Shown here: piece after piece, positions 46,447 to 56,853 of the stretch | How positions within the stretch are numbered: the stretch's first letter is position 1 | Layout: the number at the start of each line of letters is the position of its first letter | Origin: Photobacterium salinisoli | Lineage (GTDB): Bacteria > Pseudomonadota > Gammaproteobacteria > Enterobacterales > Vibrionaceae | Assembly (NCBI RefSeq): GCF_003614885.1 | Contig: NZ_QZMS01000014.1 | Span: 1-64,000, forward strand | Direction of reading: 5' to 3' | DNA length: 64,000 nt | Made by a program: the position numbers and the translations under genes | The notes under the pieces: generated by a model | Told to the model about the DNA's origin: nothing | The model's database searches: none | The model's input: only the letters and a program-made list of their open reading frames with translations

Positions 46447-48189
46447 GTGGACGCGATTACCATAAACGGTTTTTTTCTGGTTGGTGCTTTGCTGATTGCG
46501 TTAAGTGTTCTCCTGAGCCCGGTATCATCCAAGTTAGGGATTCCGATTCTGCTGGTGTTTCTGATCGTCGGCATGATGGCCGGTGAAGACGGCCCGGGCG
46601 GTATCTTGTTTGATGATTATTCCGTGGCTTATCTGGTCAGTAACCTGGCACTGGCCATTATTTTGCTTGATGGTGGCATGCGGACCCGGGTGGCCAGTTT
46701 TCGGGTCGCCTTATGGCCTTCCGTGGCGCTGGCTACTGTCGGGGTGGCGATTACCACAGTGCTGACCGGGCTGATGGCGATCTGGCTGTTTGATCTTGAA
46801 CCCTTGCAGGGCATTCTGATTGGGGCGATTGTCGGCTCGACCGATGCCGCCGCGGTATTCTCCCTGCTTAAAGGACGCAGCCTGAATGAGCGGGTAGGTT
46901 CGACCCTGGAGATTGAGTCGGGTACCAATGATCCTATGGCGGTGTTTCTGACCGTCACTCTGATTGCAGTACTCAGCAGCCAGGGGACTGAGTTCAGCGC
47001 CGGTTTTCTGGCCCTGAGTTTCGTCAAGCAGTTTGGCATCGGCGCTATCGCCGGGTTGGCGGGCGGCTGGCTGTTGTGGCGCCTGATTAATCGTAATCAG
47101 CTGCCGGAAGGTTTGTATTCGATCCTGGCGGTCAGCGGCGGATTGATGATCTTTGCCATTTCAAATGCCCTCGGCGGCAGCGGTATTTTATCCATTTATC
47201 TGGTGGGGTTGCTGCTGGGTAATCGCCCGACGCGCTGCCGTCATTCTATTCTCAACGTGCTGGACGGCATGACCTGGCTCAGCCAGATCTGTATGTTCCT
47301 GGTGTTAGGCCTGCTGGTCACGCCGTCGAATCTGATTGCTATTGCGTTACCCGGACTGGCCTTGGCGTTCGGGATGATTGTCTTCGCCCGTCCGATATCG
47401 GTCTGGATCAGCCTGCTGCCGTTTCGCAGCTTCACGGCGCGGGAGAAATGGTTCATTTCCTGGGTCGGCCTGCGTGGCGCTGTGCCTATTATTCTGGCGG
47501 TCTTTCCTATGATGGCCGGACTGCCCAATGCCCAGTTGTATTTTAATCTGGCTTTTTTCGTGGTCATGGTATCGCTGATCCTGCAGGGGGGCAGCCTGAC
47601 CAAAGCCATGTCGCTGGCTAAAGTCGAGCTGCCGCCTCGTCCAGAACCTGTGTCCCGCACCGGGGTGGAAGTGTTTCCAACCAGCGAGTGGGAGCTGTTT
47701 GTCTATAACATGAAAGCGGATAAGTGGTGTATCGGCGAGCCATTGCGTAACTTGTCACTGCCGCTGGGTACCCGGATTGCAGCAGTGTTCCGCCAGCAGC
47801 AATTGCTGCACCCCTCGGGCAGTACCCGGCTGGAAGAGGGAGATACCCTGTGCGTGCTGGCGCAGGAAAAAGATCTGGAAGCCCTGAGCCAGTTGTTCAG
47901 CGAAGCCCCCGAGAAAGCCGAGCTGGCGCGTTTCTTTGGTGACTTCTTTCTCGATGCCGACGCCAGGCTGGCTGACGTGGCGATTGCTTATGGTCTGGAA
48001 TTGGGTGAAGTTAATCCGGCCATGACGCTGAAGGATCTGGTTACTGAGCATCTGGGCACCAATCAGGTACTCGGTGATAACTTTGAATGGAATGGTCTGT
48101 ACTGGGTGGTGGCGGATATCGCCAACTGGCAGGTGACTAAGGTGGGTTTACGCCTGCCAGAAGACGATCAGGAAACGGGCGATGAGTGA
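46447..48189 (+). CDS. nhaP2: K(+)/H(+) antiporter NhaP2 (CvrA)
   Basis: A 580-residue CPA1-type antiporter that exports K in exchange for protons. The membrane part (about 1-400) has the ion-binding [11 protein letters not shown] and NDPMAVFLT motifs and [19 protein letters not shown]. The C-terminal cytosolic part has a TrkA-C-like domain ([19 protein letters not shown]) and a CorC/HlyC-like end. Translation starts at GTG 46447 (read MDAIT), four bases after GGAGGA, which aligns with E. coli CvrA. An ATG at 46443 is out of frame. Confidence 0.93.
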   Translation: MDAITINGFFLVGALLIALSVLLSPVSSKLGIPILLVFLIVGMMAGEDGPGGILFDDYSVAYLVSNLALAIILLDGGMRTRVASFRVALWPSVALATVGVAITTVLTGLMAIWLFDLEPLQGILIGAIVGSTDAAAVFSLLKGRSLNERVGSTLEIESGTNDPMAVFLTVTLIAVLSSQGTEFSAGFLALSFVKQFGIGAIAGLAGGWLLWRLINRNQLPEGLYSILAVSGGLMIFAISNALGGSGILSIYLVGLLLGNRPTRCRHSILNVLDGMTWLSQICMFLVLGLLVTPSNLIAIALPGLALAFGMIVFARPISVWISLLPFRSFTAREKWFISWVGLRGAVPIILAVFPMMAGLPNAQLYFNLAFFVVMVSLILQGGSLTKAMSLAKVELPPRPEPVSRTGVEVFPTSEWELFVYNMKADKWCIGEPLRNLSLPLGTRIAAVFRQQQLLHPSGSTRLEEGDTLCVLAQEKDLEALSQLFSEAPEKAELARFFGDFFLDADARLADVAIAYGLELGEVNPAMTLKDLVTEHLGTNQVLGDNFEWNGLYWVVADIANWQVTKVGLRLPEDDQETGDE

Positions 48190-48197
48190 GTACCTAC

Positions 48198-48836
48198 TTA
48201 CTCATCGCTGAGTTCATTGAGCAGAATCACCGCCTGGGTGCGGTTTTTTACCCCGAGCTTGCGGAAAATGGCCGTCATGTGTGCCTTGATGGTGGCTTCT
48301 GAGACGTTGAGCTCGTAGGCTATCTGCTTATTGAGCAGGCCATCGGACAACATGCACAGCACTTTGTACTGCTGCGGCGTCAATGTGGCGATACGGGCCG
48401 CCAGCGCATCCAGCTCGGGGTCGTCTTCATCATCACCGATCCCCGGCGGGAAATAGGGTTCGCCGTCGAGCACCTGATTCAGGGCGCTGATCAGCTCTCG
48501 CATATCGCTGGATTTGGGAATAAAGCCGAAGGCACCGTGATGACGGACCTGACGGATGACGGAAGCTTCCTCATTGGCAGAGACCACTACCACAGGCAGT
48601 TCAGGGTGCTGAGCGCGAAGCTGGATCAGACCGGACATACCATTGGCGCCCGGCATTTTTAAATCCAGCAGCAAGAGATCAACATCCGGCTCTTTATCAA
48701 GCAGCTGTAACAGGGTATCGAGAGAATCTGCTTCCAGCAGATTGGCCTTGCTGACCGCCATGTGCACTGACTGAAACAGGGCGTTTCGAAACAGTGGGTG
48801 GTCATCGGCAATGACTATAGTGTACTGAGCGTCCAT
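48198..48836 (-). CDS. crbR: LuxR-family response regulator (CrbR-like)
   Basis: A 212-residue two-domain regulator starting MDAQYTIVIADDHPLFRN at ATG 48836. The receiver has the acidic pair DD (11-12), phospho-acceptor Asp58 in LLLLDLKMPG, and a conserved Lys in FIPKSSD. The C-terminal HTH (about 145-210) has LTPQQYKVLCMLSDGLLNKQIA. It lies in the same locus as the SSS-type kinase, acs and actP, matching the CrbS/CrbR acetate-switch pair of Vibrio. It converges on the antiporter gene with an eight-base gap. Confidence 0.83.
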   Translation of the reverse strand: MDAQYTIVIADDHPLFRNALFQSVHMAVSKANLLEADSLDTLLQLLDKEPDVDLLLLDLKMPGANGMSGLIQLRAQHPELPVVVVSANEEASVIRQVRHHGAFGFIPKSSDMRELISALNQVLDGEPYFPPGIGDDEDDPELDALAARIATLTPQQYKVLCMLSDGLLNKQIAYELNVSEATIKAHMTAIFRKLGVKNRTQAVILLNELSDE

Positions 48837-48973
48837 GACATTAAGCTTCTTGTTTTTCCTAACGCTAGCATTGCTGAAATGCCAGATCAATTTGTTCGCC
48901 CCCAAGATACGAACTGGATCCGTTCCCGAGTGTATCTTGGGGTGTTTTATGCTGCCAGGGAATATCCCCCGGC

Positions 48974-50842
48974 TTACTGGCCGATAAGCTGGTTGGCTTT
49001 CAGGTGATCGAGAAAGGGCTCTGCTTCAACGAAACCGGTCAGACGGGCTTTCGTGGCCTGTTCGCCGTCGGCATGCCAGAAATCCAGGGTCGGCAGACCC
49101 AGTACATTCATCTTTTGCAGCAATTTGATGTCGTCCGGATTGGTGTCGGTGACATCTGCCTGCAACAGGACGAAACGCTGTAATTCTGGTGCCACGCTGG
49201 CGTCATGGAACGTGTACTTATCGAACTCTTTACAGGCGACACACCAGTCGGCGTAAAAATCCAGCATCACAGGCTTACCTTCGGCTTTAGCCTGGGCCAG
49301 CGCCGTCGTCAGTTCATCCATACTGGCCACACGCTGGAAGCTGATCTGCGGCGTGCTCTGCGGCCCGGCCTGTGGCTGAGTGCCTGTCAGCCCCTGATAG
49401 ACAGGCAGCAGAGAGCCGAGCAGGCCGATGATGGCAATGACGCCGACCAGACTGCTGCGCCAGGAATGGGCCATGCCCTGTTTCACATGGTACAGCCAGC
49501 CGAAGGCGCCCAGCCCGAAGGCGGACCATAAATACGGCATCAGTTGCGCGGGCAGAATACGTTCCAGCAGGAACAGCGGCACAGCCAGCAGCACCAGGCC
49601 GAAGAAAATTTTCACGCTTTCCATCCAGGCGCCCGCTTTTGGCAGCAGGCGGTTGCCGAACATGGCGACCAGAACCAGCGGGATGCCCATCCCTATCGCC
49701 AGCGCGTACAGAGCGATGGCACCGGTCAGCAGATCACCGCTCTGCGCAACGTAAATCAAGGCGCCGGATAAGGGCGCCGTGGTGCACGGAGAGCAAACCA
49801 GCCCGGATATGGCGCCCATGGCAAATACACCGCCGAGCTGGCCGCCTTTTTGCTGGTTGCTGAGCTGGTTCAGCCAGGTCTGTACCCCGGAAGGAAGTTG
49901 CAGAGAATAGAGGCCGAACATGGACAGGGCGAGCAGCACAAAGAGCACGCTCAGGCCAATCAGGACATACGGGTGCTGCAGGGCAGCCTGAAACTGCATG
50001 CCCGCCGAAGCGACCACTAACCCCAGCAGGGTGTAAGTCAGTGCCATGCCCTGCACATAAGTGAAAGCCAGGGTGAATGTGCGCCCGCTGCTGAGCTGGC
50101 CGCGGCCCAGCACGATACCGGTCAGGATCGGGTACATAGGCAGGACGCAGGGAGTAAACGCCAGTCCTATCCCCAGAGCCAGAAACAGCAACGGTGTCCA
50201 CCATTGCTGTGCCAGGTCGCTGGCCAGCTGATCCTGCTGGCTCAGTGGCGCACTGCTGCCGAGCGCGAGTCCGGCTGAACCGGCGGATGCTGTTGCCGTT
50301 GTTGCTGACTGATTGTCAGTACTTACTATCAGGTTGGCCTTTATCGGTTCTTGGCCCGATAAAGTTGCACCAGAGTCAGAGATCACGGCAAACAGCGGCA
50401 CTTCACGGGTTTCGGGCGGATAGCAGAAACCGGCCTTGGCACAGCCCTGATAGCGAACAGTCAGGGTTGCCTTGTCGTTGGCCTGGGCAATGGGAACAGT
50501 GAGCGCCAGAGACTCAGGGTAAATCTGTACCTCGCCGAAAAATTCATCCTTGTAGGGTGTGCCTGCCGGCAATCGGATATCGCCGATGCTGGCCCCGTTT
50601 GCCACCACGGAGAACTGATGCTGATACAGGTAGTATCCCGGTTTGACCTGCCAGTCGAGCACCAGTTGATCGTCGCTTTGCGAAAAGTTAAAGGCAAACG
50701 CCTGATCAACAGGGACAAAACTGTTCTGACTTGATGAGTCTGTCAGCCCGGGCAGAGAAAATTCGGCCCGCAGCGGCAGGCTGAGTATCAGCAGGCTGAA
50801 GACAAATAAACGCGTAATGGGCAAGTGTCGCAGTATAGTCAT
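48974..50842 (-). CDS. dsbD: Thiol:disulfide interchange protein DsbD
   Basis: DsbD passes electrons from cytosolic thioredoxin to periplasmic DsbC and others. It has 622 residues (E. coli 565). A signal peptide (about 1-26, ending LRAEF) leads to the periplasmic alpha domain with [11 protein letters not shown]. Eight membrane helices follow with the beta-domain cysteines in [10 protein letters not shown] and [11 protein letters not shown]. The C-terminal thioredoxin-like gamma domain has WCVACKEF. The ATG at 50842 has no clear Shine-Dalgarno and lies 20 bases after a structured leader. Confidence 0.94.
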   Translation of the reverse strand: MTILRHLPITRLFVFSLLILSLPLRAEFSLPGLTDSSSQNSFVPVDQAFAFNFSQSDDQLVLDWQVKPGYYLYQHQFSVVANGASIGDIRLPAGTPYKDEFFGEVQIYPESLALTVPIAQANDKATLTVRYQGCAKAGFCYPPETREVPLFAVISDSGATLSGQEPIKANLIVSTDNQSATTATASAGSAGLALGSSAPLSQQDQLASDLAQQWWTPLLFLALGIGLAFTPCVLPMYPILTGIVLGRGQLSSGRTFTLAFTYVQGMALTYTLLGLVVASAGMQFQAALQHPYVLIGLSVLFVLLALSMFGLYSLQLPSGVQTWLNQLSNQQKGGQLGGVFAMGAISGLVCSPCTTAPLSGALIYVAQSGDLLTGAIALYALAIGMGIPLVLVAMFGNRLLPKAGAWMESVKIFFGLVLLAVPLFLLERILPAQLMPYLWSAFGLGAFGWLYHVKQGMAHSWRSSLVGVIAIIGLLGSLLPVYQGLTGTQPQAGPQSTPQISFQRVASMDELTTALAQAKAEGKPVMLDFYADWCVACKEFDKYTFHDASVAPELQRFVLLQADVTDTNPDDIKLLQKMNVLGLPTLDFWHADGEQATKARLTGFVEAEPFLDHLKANQLIGQ

Positions 50843-50862
50843 CGGATTCGGGCTCGTTCAGT

Positions 50863-50938
50863 CTCGGGTCTCTGGTTTGAAGATGGTGCCTTCATGTCGC
50901 CAATATACCCCATATGGGGGCAATGTGTCAGACCCGAG
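50863..50938 (-). promoter_or_regulatory. Structured 5' leader of dsbD (candidate cis element)
   Basis: On the dsbD transcript, CTCGGGTCT pairs perfectly with AGACCCGAG (50938-50930 with 50871-50863), closing two inner hairpins: CCCC-ATAT-GGGG (50919-50908) and TGAAG / CTTCA (50894-50878). This makes a three-way-junction-like fold ending 20 bases before the ATG. A minus-strand TATAAT (50981-50976) would start transcription near 50968. Bases 50982-51203 hold nothing I can assign. Confidence 0.45.
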
Positions 50939-51209
50939 AAATCAGGCTGAGTTTCATTGTCTGTGTTCTCAGGCAATTATAGCTCCCCCTGGCTTGGCTA
51001 AGCGCATTAACCGCTGTTGGTTGGAGTGCTTCAGCCGAGGCAGCGGCAATAAATGGAGGCAGAAAGGTGATCCAGCTAAAAGCGTCTGCTGCTATGGTTG
51101 AAAATCAGGGCAATCTCGCCATCATAGGCGGCATCTTTACGCTATACGCTGCAGCTCAGCTGCGGACGGTAGTTTCCTGAATAGTCGCTAGTCTGAATAA
51201 GGGGTGTTT

Positions 51210-51740
51210 GTGTTTCCGGTACTTTTGTTTTTATTTATCCTGGTTCCCATCATAGAGATCGCCCTGTTTGTGCAGGTCGGCGGCGTGCTTGGCCTGTGGC
51301 CGACACTGTTTCTTGTTCTGCTGACGGCCGTGGTCGGCGCCTCACTGGTTCGCAGTCAGGGCATTGCGACCCTGATGTCGGTGCAGGATCGGCTGAATAA
51401 AGGAGAATTGCCCGCTCAGCAAATTGTGGAAGGTGTGATGCTGGCGGTCGCCGGTGTGCTGTTGCTGACACCGGGTTTTATGACAGACGCTATGGGGCTG
51501 GTGGTTTTACTGCCCGGACCGCGTGCCGCGCTGGCGAAGTTTTTGATGACGAAAGTGAAAGTGCAGAGCATGCATCAGAGCGGTTTTGGTGGTGGTTTTG
51601 GCCCGCAAGGCCCGTTTTCTGGCCGAGAACCGTTCGATCGTGATCAAAACGGTGATGTGTTTGACGGCGAGTATGAACGCAAAGATAAGAAAGAGAAAAA
51701 AGACAAATCTGATGAGGATGATCAGAACAGGTTGCACTGA
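51210..51740 (+). CDS. fxsA: FxsA family membrane protein
   Basis: FxsA in E. coli relieves phage T7 exclusion by the F plasmid when overproduced; its normal role is unknown. The protein is about 176 residues with hydrophobic helices near 1-22, 25-45 and 70-95, and FVQVGGVLGLWPTLFLVLL. The C-terminus is Gly/Phe-rich, then highly charged (FDGEYERKDKKEK). AAGGGG at 51199-51204 favours the GTG at 51210. The upstream GTG at 51204 overlaps that site. It lies near groESL, as in other gammaproteobacteria. Confidence 0.85.
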   Translation: MFPVLLFLFILVPIIEIALFVQVGGVLGLWPTLFLVLLTAVVGASLVRSQGIATLMSVQDRLNKGELPAQQIVEGVMLAVAGVLLLTPGFMTDAMGLVVLLPGPRAALAKFLMTKVKVQSMHQSGFGGGFGPQGPFSGREPFDRDQNGDVFDGEYERKDKKEKKDKSDEDDQNRLH

Positions 51741-51787
51741 CTCTCAGCCTTCAGGGGGTGAATGATCACTGCGATTTGTTATGTCAG

Positions 51788-53179
51788 CTATCGCAACCGT
51801 GAAGGCGATCCTGTTTCATCTTCTTGCCTGGCACTGACATGCTGGCGGTGCAGCCTGCGCGTATAAACTAAGGCCGCCAGGCCGCACAGCACATTGGCCA
51901 CGGCAATACCGGTAAACAATCCTTCGGTGCCGTTCATTTGCCCGCCAAGCCAGGCGGCTGGCAGCAGCAAACCAAACAGGCGGATAAGATTCCATAATAA
52001 AGCCTGAAATGACAGGTGCAGTGCATTGAGCGTATTGATTAATTGCATACAAACAGCCAGTAAGCCATAGCTGGCCGGCACCAGTATCAGATAATGCCAC
52101 AACTGGTTCTGTACCGCTTGATCCTGGCTGAACATGGCGGAGATCGGCCAGCTTAGCGGCACCATCATCACAAAGACCAGCAATTGGAAGCCCAACGCAA
52201 ACTTCATCGCTGTAAACAGTGCATCAAAGGCCCGTCTTGGCTGCTCGGCGCCAAAATTCTGCGCCATGAAAGGCATCAGGGCTGAACTCAGGGCAAACAT
52301 CACCAGCATCAGCAGAGATTCAACCCGCATCGCCGCGCCATAGGCGGCGACCGATGCGGTGCCCTGGGCGGCAAGCAGTGTCATGACCAGCGCGTTGGAT
52401 AAAGGTGCCAGCGCGTTGGACAGCCCGGCCGGAGTCCCTATGTGCAGTATTTGTCGCCAGTCGGCAAAGATAAGCCTGAGATCCGGTACCGCCAGCAGCT
52501 TTTCGCGCACAATCAATATCCGTAACGACCAGATTAACGCCACCGCCCAGCTGACGCCGCTTGAAATAGCCGCGCCGCGTACGCCCAGTTCGGGAAACGG
52601 GCCATAGCCAAAAATCAGCAGGGGATCGAGCACGCCGTTGATCACCCCGGCCAGCATCATGATTTTGGCCGGTGATCTGGCATCGCCTGTGGCCCGGATG
52701 GCACTGTTACCGGCCATGGGAATGACCAGCAGCGGAATCGCCAGATACCAGATTTCCATATAGTCATGAATAATCGGCAGCAGACTGTCTTCGGCGCCCA
52801 GCAGGCGGAACAGCGGATTGATGGTCAGCAGCCCGGCGATGACAGCGACGATCACCAACAGCAGTGCCAGTAATAAGCCATGACTGGAGACTCTGGCCGC
52901 AGCCTGGCTGCTGCCGCTGCCCAGCAGACGGCCAACGCAGGCTGACAAACCGACGCCCACCCCCATGGTGATGGAGTTGAGGGCAAAAGTGACCGGGAAG
53001 GTGAAACTGACCGCCGCCAGCGCCTGGGTGCCCAGCAGCGAAATGAAGAAAGTATCGACCAGATTAAACATCAGAATAGCGACCATGCCAAACACCATAG
53101 GAATGGTCAGACGGCGCAGGACTTCCGGGATAGGATCGGACAGTAAACCGTGTTTATCAGGGCGTACAGTTTGGGTCAT
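51788..53179 (-). CDS. MATE family efflux transporter
   Basis: From ATG 53179 a 463-residue, 12-helix exporter of the MATE/DinF group, driven by Na or H gradients. The N-terminus reads MTQTVRPDKHGLLSDPIPEV and is followed by IPMVFGMVAILMFNLVDTFFISLLG, the family start. The repeat halves join near residue 230. A longer frame to 53359 crosses the groES promoter and is rejected. Substrate unknown. It diverges from groES. Confidence 0.85.
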   Translation of the reverse strand: MTQTVRPDKHGLLSDPIPEVLRRLTIPMVFGMVAILMFNLVDTFFISLLGTQALAAVSFTFPVTFALNSITMGVGVGLSACVGRLLGSGSSQAAARVSSHGLLLALLLVIVAVIAGLLTINPLFRLLGAEDSLLPIIHDYMEIWYLAIPLLVIPMAGNSAIRATGDARSPAKIMMLAGVINGVLDPLLIFGYGPFPELGVRGAAISSGVSWAVALIWSLRILIVREKLLAVPDLRLIFADWRQILHIGTPAGLSNALAPLSNALVMTLLAAQGTASVAAYGAAMRVESLLMLVMFALSSALMPFMAQNFGAEQPRRAFDALFTAMKFALGFQLLVFVMMVPLSWPISAMFSQDQAVQNQLWHYLILVPASYGLLAVCMQLINTLNALHLSFQALLWNLIRLFGLLLPAAWLGGQMNGTEGLFTGIAVANVLCGLAALVYTRRLHRQHVSARQEDETGSPSRLR

Positions 53180-53277
53180 AAGGCTCTCTGGTCTGTCTTT
53201 GCCAGCACACCCTAATGCAAAGAATGTGATCGGGCAAAAAATCTGGCACAAAAAGTAAAAAAAATTATCGTCAGGAC

Positions 53278-53307
53278 TTGGGTTCCAGAAAAACGACCCA
53301 ACATGTC
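53278..53307 (+). promoter_or_regulatory. Candidate sigma-32 heat-shock promoter of groESL
   Basis: CTTGGG (53278-53283), 14 bases, then CCCAACATGT (53298-53307), resembling CTTGAA and CCCCATNT. The match is partial, but position and spacing suit a heat-shock promoter about 90 bases before groES. Confidence 0.55.
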
Positions 53308-53395
53308 TAAGTAACAGTTTTCGCGGTATGGAACAAAACACCGTCCCGCTTTCTAACAACCCATAGATATTACCAAAATCAGGAGAGACGACCCG

Positions 53396-53686
53396 ATGAA
53401 TATTCGTCCTTTACATGACCGAGTGATCGTTGAGCGCCAGGAAGTTGAATCAAAATCTGCTGGTGGCATCGTTCTGACTGGTTCTGCTGCAGAAAAGTCT
53501 ACCCGCGGTATCGTACTGGCTGTGGGTAAGGGCCGCATTCTGGAGAATGGTTCTGTGCAGCCATTGGACGTTAAGGTTGGTGACAGCGTGATCTTCGCAG
53601 AAGGTTATGCCACCAAGTCCGAGAAGATCGACGGTAAAGAAGTTCTCATCATGTCTGAAAATGACATCTTGGCAATCGTTGAATAA
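53396..53686 (+). CDS. groES: Co-chaperonin GroES
   Basis: The 96-residue lid of the GroEL folding chamber, starting [18 protein letters not shown]. The mobile loop [16 protein letters not shown] and the dome loop are present. AGGAGAGACGACCCG precedes the ATG. groEL begins 41 bases after the stop. Confidence 0.97.
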   Translation: MNIRPLHDRVIVERQEVESKSAGGIVLTGSAAEKSTRGIVLAVGKGRILENGSVQPLDVKVGDSVIFAEGYATKSEKIDGKEVLIMSENDILAIVE

Positions 53687-53712
53687 TCCATTCACTTTGA
53701 ATTAAGAATTAA

Positions 53713-55368
<1,656 letters not shown>

Positions 55369-55394
55369 TCAGCCCATCACCTGTTGATGTCTAC

Positions 55395-55425
55395 AAGAAC
55401 CCGCCGCATGGCGGGTTCTTTGTTT
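55395..55425 (+). terminator. Terminator after groEL
   Basis: AAGAACCCGCC, loop GCAT, GGCGGGTTCTT, then TGTTTC. Confidence 0.88.
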
Positions 55426-55627
55426 CTGGCTGCCGCTACCTTGTCCTAGCAAGGCGAGCCAGTGCAGACATGGCATGAGTGATAGGTAAGTCGCCAGACT
55501 GTAACCATGCTGACTATCAGCACAATTTTATTATTAACCATATTGCATATTTAATATTCAGCCGTAGCTTTGTGTTTTCGCTTGGTTTAAGACTCTGTGT
55601 TTTCAACTGTATTTCAGAGGAATCACT

Positions 55628-56218
55628 ATGTTGAAACACACTTTGGCGTTGTTAATGGCTGGCTGTGCTCTTGCTACCACGAACAGCTTTGCTGGTGATG
55701 CCGAGCAAAGCTTTATTGATCAATATCATATGGATGCTCAGATCCACCAGATCCCGGGCGATCAGATGCTGTCTGATGAGCGTCTCAGCGACATGTTCCA
55801 GGCGCAGTCGAGAAGAATGACCATCTGCCGGGGCGACTTCATACCTGACGGCTATGTCATCACCGGCACCACAGTTAATTTTGATTGTGGCAGCTGGCAG
55901 CACAGTGACAATGCCTACATCCTGACTGTCGCGCCAAAGGACGGTTCACGGTTTAACACTTGCGCCGGATACCACAGCCGGGTGTACGACGGTTTTGTGA
56001 TTATCGCCAACATTTATAATCCGGCCTGTAATTTTGGCTCTGGTAACGCAGTCAACGGCAGCACCCAGGTGTATGCCGATAAGTACAGACCCAGTTTCAC
56101 TGTGTGTGCCAACTCACCGATTCCTGCCAACTACACCCGCAGCAGGCACCATTTTTCTACAAGTTGCCGGGTCGGCATTGGCATGGCGAATAATGCCTAT
56201 GTGATCACCCGCCAGTAG
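55628..56218 (+). CDS. Secreted protein with three two-cysteine repeats
   Basis: I do not recognise this 196-residue protein. It has a clear signal peptide (MLKHTLALLMAGCALATTNSFA, cut before GDAEQ). After about 40 residues come three units of about 40 residues, each with two cysteines 15-20 residues apart: TICRGDFIPDGYVIT...FDCGSW, NTCAGYHSRVYDGFVII...ACNFGS, and TVCANSPIPANYT...TSCRVG. Each likely forms one disulphide. It may be a small periplasmic or secreted beta-structured protein. AGAGGAATC precedes the ATG. A terminator follows, so it is probably a single-gene unit. Confidence 0.7.
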   Translation: MLKHTLALLMAGCALATTNSFAGDAEQSFIDQYHMDAQIHQIPGDQMLSDERLSDMFQAQSRRMTICRGDFIPDGYVITGTTVNFDCGSWQHSDNAYILTVAPKDGSRFNTCAGYHSRVYDGFVIIANIYNPACNFGSGNAVNGSTQVYADKYRPSFTVCANSPIPANYTRSRHHFSTSCRVGIGMANNAYVITRQ

Positions 56219-56243
56219 CCATTACGGCTCATCTGGTTTTTCA

Positions 56244-56272
56244 GGCCCGGCCATCTGGTTCGGGCTTTTTTT
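56244..56272 (+). terminator. Terminator after the cysteine-repeat protein
   Basis: GCCCG (56245-56249) pairs with CGGGC (56261-56265), with inner CCA/TGG, followed by seven T. Confidence 0.85.
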
Positions 56273-56853
56273 GATGCCGTATCAGGGCGCTGCCTTGTTA
56301 TGGGGGGGCCTCGAGTCTGGTTTCTGCTCTGCTTTTTCTTATCTTTCTTATTTTTCTTATCTTTTTTATCTCGCTCATCTTTCTTTTGCTTTTTGGTCGC
56401 ACGTCATCGCTTGCGGTTTGCTGTACGGGACATTGCAATGAGCCCGCTATATCTCTGTGGGGTATAGTTTTAATTCGGTTTATCAATAAACAAAGCCTGT
56501 CTTAATTGTTAATGATTTCATTTTTTAGTTTATTGTTGGTACATTTTTGATGAGTGGTTTGTTAATTTATTTTTCGTCATTTATATTCTCTTTAAATATA
56601 GTTTCTATTGGGTGTTTTTAATCTTTTTTCTCGGCATCTTCATTTGATTTCTGTTCTTTTTATGTAGCTAATTTTTATGTGACTTATTGGTTTTAAGTGT
56701 TTTTGTTTCTTGATTTGTTTATCTTTTAATTTTTTGGTTAATAGCTTTATATTTTTTTCAATTTTATTTTTACCTGCCTTGTCTATTATGAATTCCAACA
56801 AGCAACAAGACATTTATTAGTCACTTTATTTACTTAAATTAAGGAATGTAAAA
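56273..56853. other. Long T-rich region without a gene before the accessory operon
   Basis: No credible coding frame is seen in this 580-base stretch. My hand count of 56521-56700 gives T 104, A 32, G 28 and C 16 of 180, so G+C is about 24% and T about 58%, far from the flanking genes. It probably holds the promoter and a long leader for the operon that starts at 56854. An H-NS-type silencer could bind such DNA. AAGGAATG before 56854 is the ribosome site. Confidence 0.6.
56337..56390 (+). repeat. Pyrimidine-rich 9-bp imperfect tandem repeats
   Basis: About six imperfect copies of TCTTATCTT in a row. On the minus strand they would encode a KIR-type repeat in a short frame (56298-56486), which lacks a ribosome site and which I do not call a gene. 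The 12-mer TCTTATCTTTCT (56337-56348) recurs at 63427-63438, at the far end of the operon. Confidence 0.6.

Noticed and set aside
56337..56390. Possible CRISPR array
   Set aside because: Units are only nine bases, imperfect and without spacers.
56298..56486. 62-codon minus-strand frame with a KIR repeat
   Set aside because: The repeat is explained by the 9-bp pyrimidine tract, and there is no ribosome site.
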